Part shown: positions 35,595 to 46,100 of the stretch, piece by piece
Layout of the letters: every line of letters begins with the position of its first letter
Numbering within the stretch: position 1 is the stretch's first letter
Made by a program: the position numbers and the translations under genes
Assembly: GCA_014379345.1 (NCBI GenBank)
Contig: JACMLY010000057.1
Span: forward strand, 1 to 48,285
Length of the DNA: 48,285 bases
Direction of reading: 5' to 3'
Origin: Chitinophagaceae bacterium
GTDB taxonomy: Bacteria > Bacteroidota > Bacteroidia > Chitinophagales > Chitinophagaceae
Notes under the pieces: generated by a model
Database searches by the model: none
Told to the model about the DNA's origin: nothing
What the model saw: only the letters and a program-made list of their open reading frames with translations

Positions 35595-36530
35595 ATGAAG
35601 AGGTGGTGGTATTTATTGATTTGCCTGGCAATGGTTCAACCAACACTTGCGCAGATCACATACGCAACCGTTTTTGTTGATTATGACAGTGCCTGGCAAT
35701 TCAAAAACCTGAAGCTTATTCCGATACGTGCAAAAGGACCCGGGGGGCCGGGCAAAATTGCCGGCAATGCTGAAATAATTTCGTTACAACAGGGATTAAG
35801 AACGGGTATGATCACAATCAGCGAAAGAGGAACGGCTTCTACGGAAAATGTACATTGGCTTCGGCTGAATAATAAAACCAATAAACCCGTTTTTGTTGCA
35901 TCAGGGGAAATATTGATCGGTGGAAGGCAGGATAGGATGGTTACAAAAGACACTCTGCTGATTCCGGCAGGCAAAGATCAATATATACCGGTAATGTGTG
36001 TTGAAGAGGGACGATGGAGTCAAAAGGAAAAAAGATTTGTTTACGGAAATTATGCAAATCCCCGCCTCCGGAAAGTATTGGATCAAACCAAAAACCAGGT
36101 GCGTATATGGAAAGAGATCTCTACTCAATTAGACAGCAACAAAATTAATTCGCCTACGTTGGCATATGCAGCTCCGCATACAGATAAAAAAATGATCTTG
36201 TACAAGGAAGAATATTTTAAATTCTTCCATAATAAATTTCGGAATGCAGATAGCACCATTGTTGGATTTGTATGTATCAGCGGAAATAAAATAATCGGAT
36301 CAGATGCTTTTGCAGCAAGCAATTTGTTTTATAATGCTTTGGATGCATTATTGTATGGCTATATAGACGAGGCGGTTCATTTTGGAAAGGCTCCGGCTGT
36401 TAGCGACGGCCTGGTTAAAAAGTACATGGATCAATTTATGATCGATGAAAAATCGCAGGAAGAATTTCTCAAAAAAAATGGTAAGCTATACAAGCACAAT
36501 GGTAAGGTAATTCATCTTACAGCCTACTGA
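35595..36530 (+). CDS. Exported ARPP-1-like domain protein
   Basis: A 311-residue protein with a signal peptide (MKRWWYLLICLAMVQPTLAQ). Residues about 45-235 resemble the ARPP-1 domain: EIISLQQGLRTGMITISERG, VHWLRLNNKTNKPVFVASGEIL, IGGRQDRMVTKDTLLIPAG and, most tellingly, IPVMCVEEGRWSQKEKRF. ARPP-1 is known by context with rhodanese and phosphatase proteins in predicted ADP-ribose-linked systems, but its activity is unknown. Here it is exported and stands beside a polysaccharide deacetylase, so an envelope role is possible. Identification is by recalled pattern and needs a profile search. Confidence 0.7.
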   Translation: MKRWWYLLICLAMVQPTLAQITYATVFVDYDSAWQFKNLKLIPIRAKGPGGPGKIAGNAEIISLQQGLRTGMITISERGTASTENVHWLRLNNKTNKPVFVASGEILIGGRQDRMVTKDTLLIPAGKDQYIPVMCVEEGRWSQKEKRFVYGNYANPRLRKVLDQTKNQVRIWKEISTQLDSNKINSPTLAYAAPHTDKKMILYKEEYFKFFHNKFRNADSTIVGFVCISGNKIIGSDAFAASNLFYNALDALLYGYIDEAVHFGKAPAVSDGLVKKYMDQFMIDEKSQEEFLKKNGKLYKHNGKVIHLTAY

Positions 36531-36539
36531 CAATTTTTA

Positions 36540-36547
36540 TACATTTG
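36540..36547 (+). promoter_or_regulatory. Candidate -7 promoter element for the deacetylase gene
   Basis: TACATTTG matches TAnnTTTG and ends 9 nt before the ATG at 36557. It starts 10 nt after the preceding stop, so the gene may have its own short-leader transcript. Confidence 0.4.
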
Positions 36548-36556
36548 CATTGTGTT

Positions 36557-37195
36557 ATGTATCTAGTAAAAACTCCCTGGCTGTTAAAAAAAATATATCC
36601 TGATTGCATATGGGATATTCCTTCGCAGGAAAATGTTATGTACCTGACTTTTGATGATGGTCCTCACCCGGAAGTGACACCCTTCGTTTTGGATGAACTA
36701 AAAAAATACAATGCAAAAGCCACTTTTTTTTGCATCGGGAAAAATGTGGTTGAATATCCGGAAATATATAAAAGGGTTTTAGTTGAAGGACATCGTGTAG
36801 GCAACCACAGTTTTAATCATTTGAACGGATGGAAAGTTGAGGATGAAAAATATCTTGCGGATATAATGCATGCAAGAAAATTTATTGATTCAGATATTTT
36901 TCGACCCCCCTACGGAAGAATTACAAAATTTCAAAATCGTTTACTAACCGCATCGCCATCGCAGTCTCAAAAAAGATTATTCAAAATAATTATGTGGAAT
37001 GTATTAAGCGCTGATTTCGATTTGTCTGTTACACCCCAACAATGTGCTTCAAATGTGATCAGAAATGCAAAGCGTGGATCGATAGTTGTTTTTCATGATA
37101 GCCAGAAAGCATTTTCAAAACTAAAATTTGCTTTGCCGGAAGTATTAAAACATTTTGCAGAAAAGAATTACAAATTTGAGAATATTACTATTTAA
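36557..37195 (+). CDS. Polysaccharide deacetylase (NodB homology domain)
   Basis: A 212-residue carbohydrate esterase family 4 type protein. Motif 1 TFDDGPHPEVTP carries the catalytic and metal aspartates; motif 2 HRVGNHSFNH supplies the metal histidines; motif 3 FRPPYGRI and the later VVFHDS follow. The protein is almost only the NodB domain and has no clear signal peptide. The start is ATG 36557; an in-frame TTG at 36545 overlaps the -7-like element. Probable substrates are N-acetylated glycans such as peptidoglycan or an exopolysaccharide; this is unresolved. Confidence 0.92.
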   Translation: MYLVKTPWLLKKIYPDCIWDIPSQENVMYLTFDDGPHPEVTPFVLDELKKYNAKATFFCIGKNVVEYPEIYKRVLVEGHRVGNHSFNHLNGWKVEDEKYLADIMHARKFIDSDIFRPPYGRITKFQNRLLTASPSQSQKRLFKIIMWNVLSADFDLSVTPQQCASNVIRNAKRGSIVVFHDSQKAFSKLKFALPEVLKHFAEKNYKFENITI

Positions 37196-37237
37196 TCTGG
37201 AGAGGTGTCGACAGAACTGGATGGCTATAAATAAGTT

Positions 37238-37267
37238 GGGCCTGGGTAGAAACCCTGGCCCGTTTTT
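37238..37267 (+). terminator. Rho-independent terminator after the deacetylase gene
   Basis: GGGCCTGGG / CCCTGGCCC forms a stem with one T-T mismatch and a 6-nt loop (37238-37261), followed by G and five Ts. Confidence 0.85.
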
Positions 37268-37313
37268 AATCCGTACCCTATGAAAACTAGCTTAAAGGTA
37301 TATACTTTTTTAA

Positions 37314-38177
37314 TTAATGCAAAGTAATTTCTCTTACGTGACCGAGCACCGTAAAACCGGCTTTATTATCACACTGTCCGGAGCCGTAATCTACTTCAGC
37401 TATCCGGGCTGTACCCTTCATTATGGTTAGGCCTCCCTGAATGATCCAACGGCATGAGAACTTTTTAATCAATGGCCTGGAAATAATAGTGGCCCATTGA
37501 TAAAATCTATTCGACTTTCTGGCCGATCCGCTTGCCGAACCGGAAATAGTAAAAACATCATCCAGGGCACGGGGAGTCAATTGACCCTCAACCTGCGTGA
37601 TGTTTCTTGCGGCTTTCCATTGAGAAAAATTACCGTTCGATGCATATAAAGTAGCTGCTATCTTTATCTCCAGTAGAAAACCTGCAGCTGTGCTTTTATT
37701 AGAAATAGAATGAGTGCCTTCAACCCTGATATTATTGACTAGGTAGCTGTCAAAACGGACAGTTACTGTAGCTCCAGGCAATGTTATGCGGTTCGAATAC
37801 TCGATGATGATCTTTCCCTTTCTTGTTCTTCCATCCTGCCCGGTACATCCGCTGCCAAAATCCAATAGAATTCGAATCGGAAATACTAGGCCCATGCTTA
37901 AATGAGTGGTAGTGATCGAGTGACAACGGAAACTATCCAACGCCGAAGCACTGAAAATGCCTGTTTCTCCAATGCCAACGTCGCTGTTTACACCCAAAAC
38001 ATTATCCAATACATCATTAAAAATGGATTCAGCCTCAGCGTCTGATTCTGAACTCACCATTACAAATTCTTCCTGCTCCTCGGTTGTAGGAATAGTTTGC
38101 GTTTTTTGACATCCAAAGAATGGGAGCGTAAATAACAGGCAAACACTGAACACGTGCTGAATAAAGGATGTTTTCAT
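37314..38177 (-). CDS. Predicted lipoprotein, function unknown
   Basis: A 287-residue protein with a typical lipoprotein signal (hydrophobic core SVCLLFTLPFFGC at about 11-23). After an acidic, low-complexity stretch (TTEEQEEFVMVSSESDAEAE) comes a beta-rich domain with repeated strands (KGKIIIEYSNRITLPGATVTVRF, INN-type turn, VEGTHSISNKSTA, VEGQLTPRALDDVFTISGSASGSA) and a final DYGSGQCDNKAGFTVLGHVREITL. This architecture is common among short Bacteroidota lipoproteins, but I do not recognise a characterised family. It is monocistronic and converges with the deacetylase gene. Confidence 0.75.
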   Translation of the reverse strand: MKTSFIQHVFSVCLLFTLPFFGCQKTQTIPTTEEQEEFVMVSSESDAEAESIFNDVLDNVLGVNSDVGIGETGIFSASALDSFRCHSITTTHLSMGLVFPIRILLDFGSGCTGQDGRTRKGKIIIEYSNRITLPGATVTVRFDSYLVNNIRVEGTHSISNKSTAAGFLLEIKIAATLYASNGNFSQWKAARNITQVEGQLTPRALDDVFTISGSASGSARKSNRFYQWATIISRPLIKKFSCRWIIQGGLTIMKGTARIAEVDYGSGQCDNKAGFTVLGHVREITLH

Positions 38178-38271
38178 AAAAGGTATTTGTTTGATTAATT
38201 TTAAACCCTATAATCAGACCTCTTAAAAAGGTATATGTTTAACGAATTATTAAGTTTCAGAAGCAGTTATC

Positions 38272-39036
38272 ATGTTCATAGACACACATTGCCATTTATA
38301 CCTTTCCGAATTTCAAAATGACATCCAGCTTGTAGTTGAACGTGCTGAAAAGGAAGGGGTTAAGCGCTTTTATCTGCCCGCAATCGACCGAAATACAGAA
38401 AACGAGCTGTTATCTCTTGAATCCCGGTTTCCGGACAAATGTTTCGCGATGATGGGATTGCACCCCTGCTCAGTAGGGGAGAAATACGAAGAAGAGTTAC
38501 GATGGGTGGAGGAATGGTGGCAAAAAAGAAAGTTTGAAGCGATAGGAGAGATCGGCCTGGATTTTTATTGGGATCAAACTTTTAAAAAGCAGCAAACAAA
38601 AGCATTTCATCAGCAAATTGAATGGGCGCTTTTTTATGACCGGCCCATTGTGATACATTCACGTAATGCCATGGATGAGTGTATTGATATTGTGAATACG
38701 TATCAATCAGGAAAACTAAAAGGAATCTTCCATTGTTTTTCGGGAACCTATGAGCAGGCCATAAAAATAATTGATATGGGTTTTTATCTGGGAATTGGAG
38801 GGGTCCTTACTTATAAGAATGCAGGTTTGGCTGAAGTAATAGAAAAGATATCCATGGATCATCTTGTACTGGAAACGGATGCGCCGTATCTGGCTCCTGT
38901 GCCTTATCGTGGTAAACGGAATGAAAGCAGTTATCTCAAATATATCATTGAGAAACTCGCTTTCATTAAGAATATACCAGTTGAAGAAGTGGGTAAGGTG
39001 ACTACAAGGAATGCGGAAAATATATTCCACTGGTAA
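38272..39036 (+). CDS. tatD: TatD-family metal-dependent hydrolase
   Basis: A 254-residue TIM-barrel metallohydrolase. The divalent-metal ligands are all visible: THCHLY (two His) at the start, the Glu in IGEIGLDFYWD, His in VIHSRNAMDE, His in GIFHCFSGTYEQA and Asp in LETDAPYLAP. Relatives are deoxyribonucleases acting on DNA 3' ends and possibly on D-aminoacyl-tRNA-like substrates; the subfamily (TatD, YcfH/YabD) cannot be fixed by eye, and length and motifs fit the YcfH type best. It lies 34 nt upstream of a tRNA-Ser gene. Confidence 0.93.
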   Translation: MFIDTHCHLYLSEFQNDIQLVVERAEKEGVKRFYLPAIDRNTENELLSLESRFPDKCFAMMGLHPCSVGEKYEEELRWVEEWWQKRKFEAIGEIGLDFYWDQTFKKQQTKAFHQQIEWALFYDRPIVIHSRNAMDECIDIVNTYQSGKLKGIFHCFSGTYEQAIKIIDMGFYLGIGGVLTYKNAGLAEVIEKISMDHLVLETDAPYLAPVPYRGKRNESSYLKYIIEKLAFIKNIPVEEVGKVTTRNAENIFHW

Positions 39037-39070
39037 AAACCGTTATTGTATTTTTGCTGCCCTTAAAATT

Positions 39071-39157
39071 GGAGAGGTGTCCGAGTGGTTGAAGGAGCAC
39101 GCCTGGAAAGTGTGTATAGGGGAAACTCTATCGCGGGTTCGAATCCCGCCCTCTCCG
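39071..39157 (+). tRNA. tRNA-Ser (anticodon GGA)
   Basis: An 87-nt cloverleaf: acceptor GGAGAGG pairs with CCTCTCC (39150-39156), discriminator G at 39157. The anticodon stem CACGC/GTGTG (39098-39102 / 39110-39114) holds loop CTGGAAA with anticodon GGA at 39105-39107. The long variable arm typical of class II tRNA-Ser and the T arm CGGGTTCGAATCCCG follow. CCA is not encoded. Two degenerate tandem copies follow directly. Confidence 0.95.
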
Positions 39158-39159
39158 CA

Positions 39160-39261
39160 TATTCGAGTTGTTGAAGAAGTCCGGGTCTCAACCGGGAGAA
39201 AGTGTGTATAGGCGAAACTCTATCGTCCCGATGGCTATCGGGAAATCCCGCTCTCTCCGCA
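39160..39261 (+). repeat. Degenerate tandem copy of tRNA-Ser, unit 1
   Basis: A 102-nt unit aligned with the tRNA: TTCGAGTTGTTGAAGAAG corresponds to the D-arm (TCCGAGTGGTTGAAGGAG), AAAGTGTGTATAGG to the 3' anticodon stem and variable arm, and CTCTCTCCGC to the 3' acceptor strand. The 5' acceptor strand is lost. The anticodon stem-loop is replaced by a near-palindrome (TCCGGGTCTCAACCGGGA), and the T arm by the hairpin TCCCGATGGCTATCGGGA. It cannot act as a normal tRNA. Confidence 0.85.
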
Positions 39262-39363
39262 AATTCGAGTTGTTGAAGAAGTCCCGGTCTCAACCGGGAG
39301 AAAGTGTGTATACGGGAAACTCTATCGTCCCAATGGCTATCGGGAAATCCCGCCCTCTCCGCA
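39262..39363 (+). repeat. Degenerate tandem copy of tRNA-Ser, unit 2
   Basis: A second 102-nt unit, nearly identical to unit 1. Here the replaced anticodon hairpin is fully paired (TCCCGGTCTCAACCGGGA), while the T-arm replacement has one change (TCCCAATGGCTATCGGGA). The unit ends with the same acceptor remnant CCCTCTCCGCA and is followed by unrelated AT-rich sequence. Confidence 0.85.
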
Positions 39364-39479
39364 AATGTTTTTTTCTGATAAAGGGCTGTTTTTTCTCGTT
39401 TTAAACTGAAAATCGTATTCAGCTTTAGATAAATGATTTTTGGAATGTATTTACTTAGTGCACAGACACCTAAGTCACG

Positions 39480-39702
39480 GAATTTTTTTTCTATATCCTT
39501 CGGAGCACGAAGGATTTCTTTTTATAAGGTCAATGTCATGAGTTGGATAGGAGGATGTCTAAACATAGGGATGTCTTCAGTAAATATACATTCATCGAAA
39601 AGGCCATTGAAACTCGTGTATGTTGAAATGTTCACGCCAGGGACGGAAGCTATAAAAAGGGAAAGGGAAATCAAACATCAAAAAAAGCAGAAAATATATT
39701 GA
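39480..39702 (+). pseudogene. Broken GIY-YIG endonuclease gene
   Basis: Remnant of a small GIY-YIG nuclease of the UvrC-N/YhbQ-like type. In one frame (phase of 39480) it reads EFFFYILRSTKDFFL, then a TAA at the position of the YIG tripeptide, then GQCHELDRRMSKHRDVFSKYT. After an apparent extra base near 39591 the match continues in the next frame with SSKRPLKLVYVEMFTPGTEAIKREREIKHQKK to the stop at 39702. Two lesions (an in-frame stop at a key motif and a +1 shift) make it non-functional. Similar solitary genes are common in Bacteroidota. Confidence 0.75.
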
Positions 39703-40142
39703 GTTACTAATTCACAATTGTCGCATAAAGTCATGGGCTATTCTTCCCGGTAAGTATAAGCAATCTTTTTAAGAAAGATGTTTTGTATCGCATAAGCTAT
39801 GAATGCACTTGCCGGAGAAGGGGGTGATCATAAGAAAATAAAATTTTTAAAATTGTAATCAGAATTGATGCTCACAGTGGGGCATTTTTGCCGCCTTTAA
39901 AATATAAGCTTTCTTAAAAATTTGACATCAATCTAATTTTTGGTACACCTTTTAATATATATTACAAGGAATTAAGACTGAAGAATGTGATTAGTTTAGC
40001 CAGATACTCAATCCGAAACTTATTGATTTAAAATCTAATCAGAGATGTAGATTTTTTATTAATGAGGTATGGAAAATTTTCCTCAAAATGTAGAACTAAA
40101 TCCCTGATTTAAACCCAATAAATCATCCCTAAATACATTAGT
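39703..40142. other. 440-nt gene-free leader of the large histidine kinase
   Basis: AT-rich, without a convincing ORF. A short inverted repeat ATCTTTTTAAGAAAGAT near 39762-39778 is the only clear structure. The region presumably holds the promoter of the kinase gene, but I find no confident TAnnTTTG element close to its ATG. Confidence 0.4.
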
Positions 40143-43100
40143 ATGGGCGCTAAAAAAAAGAATTCCAACGGTTCCTCGAACGGAACCATTATGCCAGTCG
40201 ATAGAAATGTGAATCTTCTTTCCAAAAAAAAACCAGTCGCTAAAATCAAAAACCCAATTGCCGAAAGTGGTTTTTTGGATTCAAATCAGGTTCAACAACT
40301 TGTTGGCTTATTAGATAACAGAGAATTATTAAAGGTTTTGACCGAAGTAAAAAATGGAAATTTCGGGGTAAGAATGGCTATCGACCAGGTCGGTATAAGT
40401 GGTAAGATTTGCGATACGCTCAATGAGATCATTTCCATCAATGAAAAAATGATGCAGGAGTTTACCCGCGCGGGAAATACGATCGGTAAGCAAGGCCGAC
40501 TGACACAAAGGATTGAATTGCCTGCTGCTAAAGGCTCTTGGGCTACGGGTATAGATTCATTAAACGTTTTGATATCAGATCTTGTTCATCCAACCATTGA
40601 AATCGCTCACGTAATCAGTTCAGTGGCCAAGGGCAACCTGTCGCAGGAGATGTCATTGGAAATTGGCGATCACGCATTACAGGGAGAATTTGCCCGTATC
40701 GCTAAAGAGGTAAACGACATGGTGAAACAGTTAAACCTGTTTTCAATGGAAGTAACCCGTGTAGCGCGTGAAGTGGGTTCCGAGGGGAAATTAGGAGGTC
40801 AGGCGAAAGTGAAAGGGGTAGCCGGCGTGTGGAAAGATTTGACGGATTCGGTAAACCAGATGGGCAGTAATCTTACAGCGCAGGTTCGAAATATAGCAGA
40901 GGTAACAACAGCCGTTGCAAAGGGCGATCTATCCAAAAAAATTACAGTGGATGTAAAAGGAGAAATCCTTGAATTGAAGAATACCATCAATACCATGGTG
41001 GATCAGCTCAATTCTTTTTCGTCTGAGGTAACGCGTGTGGCACTGGAAGTGGGAACAGAGGGAAAATTAGGGGGTCAGGCCCAGGTGAAAGGGGTGGCAG
41101 GTACCTGGAAAGACCTGACGGATTCAGTAAATCAAATGGCGAGCAACCTTACCGGCCAGGTTCGAAATATAGCAGAGGTAACAACAGCCGTTGCAAAAGG
41201 TGACCTTTCGAGGCAAATTACAGTGGATGTAAAAGGAGAGATCCTTGAGTTGAAAAACACCATTAATACGATGGTTGACCAGTTAAACTCCTTCTCCGCG
41301 GAGGTAACCCGGGTGGCTCGCGAAGTAGGTTCCGAAGGGAAGCTCGGTGGTCAGGCAAAAGTGAAAGGAGTAGGTGGTGTATGGAAAGATCTTACAGATT
41401 CGGTAAACCAGATGGGAAGCAACCTTACGGCCCAGGTGCGGAATATTGCCGAGGTAACGACTGCGGTGGCAAAAGGAGACTTATCCAGAAAGATCACGGT
41501 GGATGTAAAGGGAGAGATACTTGAATTGAAAAACACCATCAATACAATGGTGGATCAGCTAAATTCATTTGGCTCGGAAGTAACCAGGGTAGCGCGTGAG
41601 GTTGGATCGGAAGGTAAACTCGGCGGACAGGCGACGGTAAAAGGAGTTGGTGGCGTTTGGAAAGATCTGACTGATTCAGTAAACCAGATGGCCAGTAACC
41701 TTACCGGTCAGGTGCGGAATATCGCGGAAGTAACAACAGCGGTGGCAAAAGGAGACTTGTCCAGAAAAATCACGGTGGATGTAAAAGGTGAGATCCTTGA
41801 GTTGAAAAACACTATCAACACCATGGTTGACCAGTTAAACTCCTTTGCATCTGAAGTAACCCGTGTTGCCCGTGAAGTAGGATCAGAAGGAAAATTGGGA
41901 GTGCAGGCGGATGTTCCTGGGGTGGGCGGAACGTGGAAGGATTTAACAGATAGTGTAAATAAAATGGGAAGTAACCTTACCTGGCAGGTACGTAACATTG
42001 CCGAGGTAACAACAGCGGTAGCAAATGGTGACTTGTCGAGAAAGATTACGGTGGACGTGAAAGGTGAAATTCTTGAATTGAAAAACACCATCAATACAAT
42101 GGTGGATCAATTGAACTCATTCGCATCGGAAGTAACCCGTGTGGCTCGTGAGGTGGGATCTGAGGGAAAACTGGGAGGTCAGGCAACCGTTGAAGGAGTG
42201 GGTGGTGTGTGGAAAGACCTGACCGATTCGGTAAACCAGATGGCCAGTAACCTGACCGGACAGGTACGTAACATTGCGGAAGTAACCACAGCGGTGGCCA
42301 AGGGCGACTTATCCAGAAAAATTACCGTGGACGTGCGGGGAGAGATCCTGGAGTTAAAAAATACCATCAATACCATGGTGGATCAGTTGAATTCATTTGG
42401 TTCGGAAGTGACTCGAGTTGCCCGGGAGGTTGGTTCCGAAGGTAAATTGGGCGGCCAGGCAGACGTGCCCGGAGTGGCTGGTACCTGGAAAGATTTGACA
42501 GATAGTGTAAATAAAATGGCGAGTAATCTTACTTCGCAGGTACGAAATATCGCCGAAGTGACCACAGCGGTGGCAAATGGTGACTTGTCAAGAAAGATCA
42601 CGGTGAATGTACAGGGAGAGATCCTTGAGTTGAAAAACACCATCAATACAATGGTGGATCAATTAAGAGGGTTTGCTTCTGAAGTAACGCGTGTGGCGAG
42701 AGAGGTGGGTACGGAAGGAAAATTGGGAGGCCAGGCCAACGTACCGGGAGTAGCGGGAACCTGGAAAGATTTAACGGATTCGGTGAACCAGATGGCAGGC
42801 AACTTAACAGCGCAAGTACGGAATATTGCTGAGGTAGCCATCGCGGTGGCGAATGGCGATATGTCGAAAAAAATTACGGTTGATGTACGTGGTGAGATTC
42901 TGCAATTAAAAGAAACACTGAACACCATGGTGGATCAGTTAAGGGCGTTTGCATCAGAAGTAACACGTGTGGCCAGGGAGGTGGGAACCGATGGTAAACT
43001 GGGTGGACAGGCATTCGTGCCGGGTGTTGCCGGAACCTGGAAGGATTTGACGGACTCCGTAAACCAGATGACGGGTAACCTGACAGCACAGGTGCGGAAC

Positions 43101-46100
43101 ATTGCGGAAGTAACAAAAGCGGTGGCGAGTGGTGACCTTTCAAAAACAGTGCAGATCGACGTTAAAGGAGAGATCCTTGATTTGAAAAACACCATCAACA
43201 CCATGGTGGAACAGTTGAACTCTTTTGCGTTTGAGGTAACCCGTGTTGCGCGGGAAGTGGGCACAGAAGGAAAACTGGGAGGCCAGGCAGAAGTAAAAGG
43301 CGTTGCCGGAACCTGGAAAGATTTGACGGATAGTGTAAATATGATGGCATCCAACCTTACCAACCAGGTTCGGGGAATTGCGAAAGTGGTTACTGCAGTG
43401 GCGACCGGCAACCTGAAACAAAAATTATCCATTGTATCACGTGGTGAGGTAGCGCAGCTGACAGATACAATTAACGAAATGATCGATACGCTGGCGGTAT
43501 TTGGTGACCAGGTAACTACGGTTGCCCGTGAGGTTGGGGTTGAAGGAAGATTGGGTGGTCAGGCAAGTGTTCCGGGTGCTTCCGGTATCTGGAAGAACCT
43601 TACAGAAAATGTTAACCAGCTTGCCCAAAATCTGACGACCCAGGTGCGATCAATTTCCGAAGTTGCGTCGGCAGTAACTAAAGGTGATCTTACCCGAAAT
43701 ATACGTGTTGATGCCAAAGGAGAAGTGGAAGCATTGAAAGATACCATCAACCAGATGATCACCAACCTGCGCGAAACAACTCTTCGTAATCAGGAACAGG
43801 ACTGGTTGAAATCGAATCTTGCCAAGTTTACGCAAATGTTGCAGGGGCAAAAAGATTTGAATACTGTAACTAAACGGATTCTTTCAGAGTTGGCACAGGT
43901 TGTAACGGCACATTACGGAGCATTCTACATTTTGAAGCAGGATGAAGAAACATCCAACGTAAAATTGCAACTGTTTGCGGCCTACGCATACAAGGCAGAA
44001 AAAAATATCCCCAAGGAATTTGCAATTGGAGAAGGGCTGGTTGGGCAGTGCGCATTTGAGAAAGAAAGGATCATGCTCACCAATGTGCCTAGCGGATATA
44101 TTAAGATAAGTTCCGGCCTGGGCCAGGCTAAGCCTTCGAACCTTATTGTTTTGCCTGTATTGTTTGAAAATAAAGTGAAAGCTGTTATTGAACTGGCATC
44201 ACTCGATGATTTCAGCGAAACACACCTTGACTTCCTCAGCCAGCTTACAGAAAGTATCGGTATCGTATTGAACACGATTGAAACAAATACAAGAACAGAA
44301 GAATTGCTGGCGCAGTCTCAGTCGCTGGCAAGTGAATTGAAAACTCAGCAGGAAGAATTAAGAAGAACAAATGATGAATTGCAGGATAAAGCGCTATTGC
44401 TTGTTAAACAGAAAAATGAGGTAGAAGCAAAAAACAAAGAAGTAGAAGAAGCCAGAAAATCCCTGGAAGAAAAAGCAGAGCAGTTAACGCTTACGTCGAA
44501 GTACAAATCCGAGTTCCTGGCAAATATGTCTCATGAATTACGTACACCGCTAAATAGCTTATTGATACTTGCCCAGCAATTGTACGAAAATGCGGAAGGC
44601 AATCTGAATGACAAACAGATCCGCTATGCGAAGACTATTCACTCATGCGGTGATGACTTAATACAACTGATCAATGATATTCTTGATCTCTCGAAGATCG
44701 AATCCGGCTTCATTTCGGCTAATTTCTCACCCGTTCGTTTTGCAGAGATTGCCTCATTTGTGGAAACTACTTTCAAACCTATTTCAGAAGCACGTCATCT
44801 TCGCTTTCATATCGAGACAGATTCTAAGCTTCCGGAAGTTATGGAAACTGACCTCCAGCGTTTGAATCAAATCCTGAAGAACCTGCTATCCAATTCCTTT
44901 AAGTTTACTGAGAAGGGCGAAGTAAGATTGAAAATTTCTGAAGCAAAGAATAGCTGGAAACAGGGTAATGCAAATCTCGATAATTCGAAAACAGTTGTGG
45001 CCTTCGCGATCAGTGATACAGGTATTGGTATTCCGCAGGAAAAGCAAAATATCATATTTGAAGCGTTTCAGCAGGCAGAAGGTTCAACCAGCCGTAAGTA
45101 TGGTGGTACAGGATTAGGGTTGTCTATTAGCCGTGGCTTGGCGGAGCTGCTGGGCGGTACCATAGAACTGGATAGCAACCCGGGATTTGGCAGCACATTC
45201 ACATTGTATCTGCCTATTGAAAATATTTCGGGTTTAACTTCCAGAGAAGCGTCTGATAATATCAAAGCAATCCAGCAGTTGCAACTAAGCGCCGACAGCG
45301 GAGATATAGACAATTTGCTGAACTCTCTCCGGTTGACCACTGATGGAGAAACAAAAAGCCTGGAAATTGTTAATGAGATGATCAATGAAACCGGCGATGA
45401 CAGAAGTAATATTCAGCCAAATGATAAAGTGGTTTTGGTAGTTGAAGACGATCTTCGGTTTGGGCGAATCGTTATAGAGAAGGCTCACCAGGAAGGCATG
45501 AAAGCTGTTGTGGCAACGAATTATATTGAAGTATTTGACCTTGTTAACAGGTTCGGTCCGATTGCCATTACACTCGATGTAAAATTGCCGGACACAAGCG
45601 GCTGGAAAGTGCTTGATCTTTTAAGGAATGATCTGAATTACAGACATATTCCTATTCATCTTATATCAGGCGAAGAGAACCGGCAACTGGCGCTCAAGCG
45701 CGGGGCAAGGAGTTTCTTATTGAAACCTCTCGAGAACGAATCTTTAAATGAACTTTTTGAGGATATCACCGCTTACAGTAAGAAGGAAGTAAAAACCGTT
45801 CTGGTGGTAGAAGACAATGAGATCGAATCATCACAAATAGCAAAAATATTATACAGTGATAATGTCGATGTAGCGATAGCTGCAACAGGAGAACAGGCAC
45901 TTCATCTAATAAATTCAAAGGATTTTGATTGCATTATTCTTGATTACACTTTGCCGGATATACCGGGCAACGATCTTGTCAACCGGGTAGGTTCTACCAA
46001 GAAAAAATTGACGCCCGTAATTGTTTATTCTGCAAAAGATTTCAATAAGATTGAGTTAAAACAGTTGAACAGAAATGCCAATACCGTTTTGTTGAAAGGT

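Noticed and set aside
39011..39211. Plus-strand ORF across the tatD end and tRNA-Ser
   Set aside because: It reads through the tRNA gene and the tandem tRNA units; no protein family resemblance.
39063..39293. Minus-strand ORF containing ERAGFEPA
   Set aside because: It is antisense translation of the tRNA-Ser gene and its degenerate copies, a known source of false protein entries.
40799..43143. Many minus-strand ORFs of 60-165 codons inside the HAMP array
   Set aside because: They are periodic antisense shadows of the 276-bp coding repeat and share one another's sequence for that reason; the plus frame is a complete kinase.
40734..43769. Assembly artefact as explanation of the kinase repeats
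   Set aside because: Each unit differs at several residues and the frame is kept throughout; true variation argues against simple mis-assembly, although copy number should be checked with long reads.
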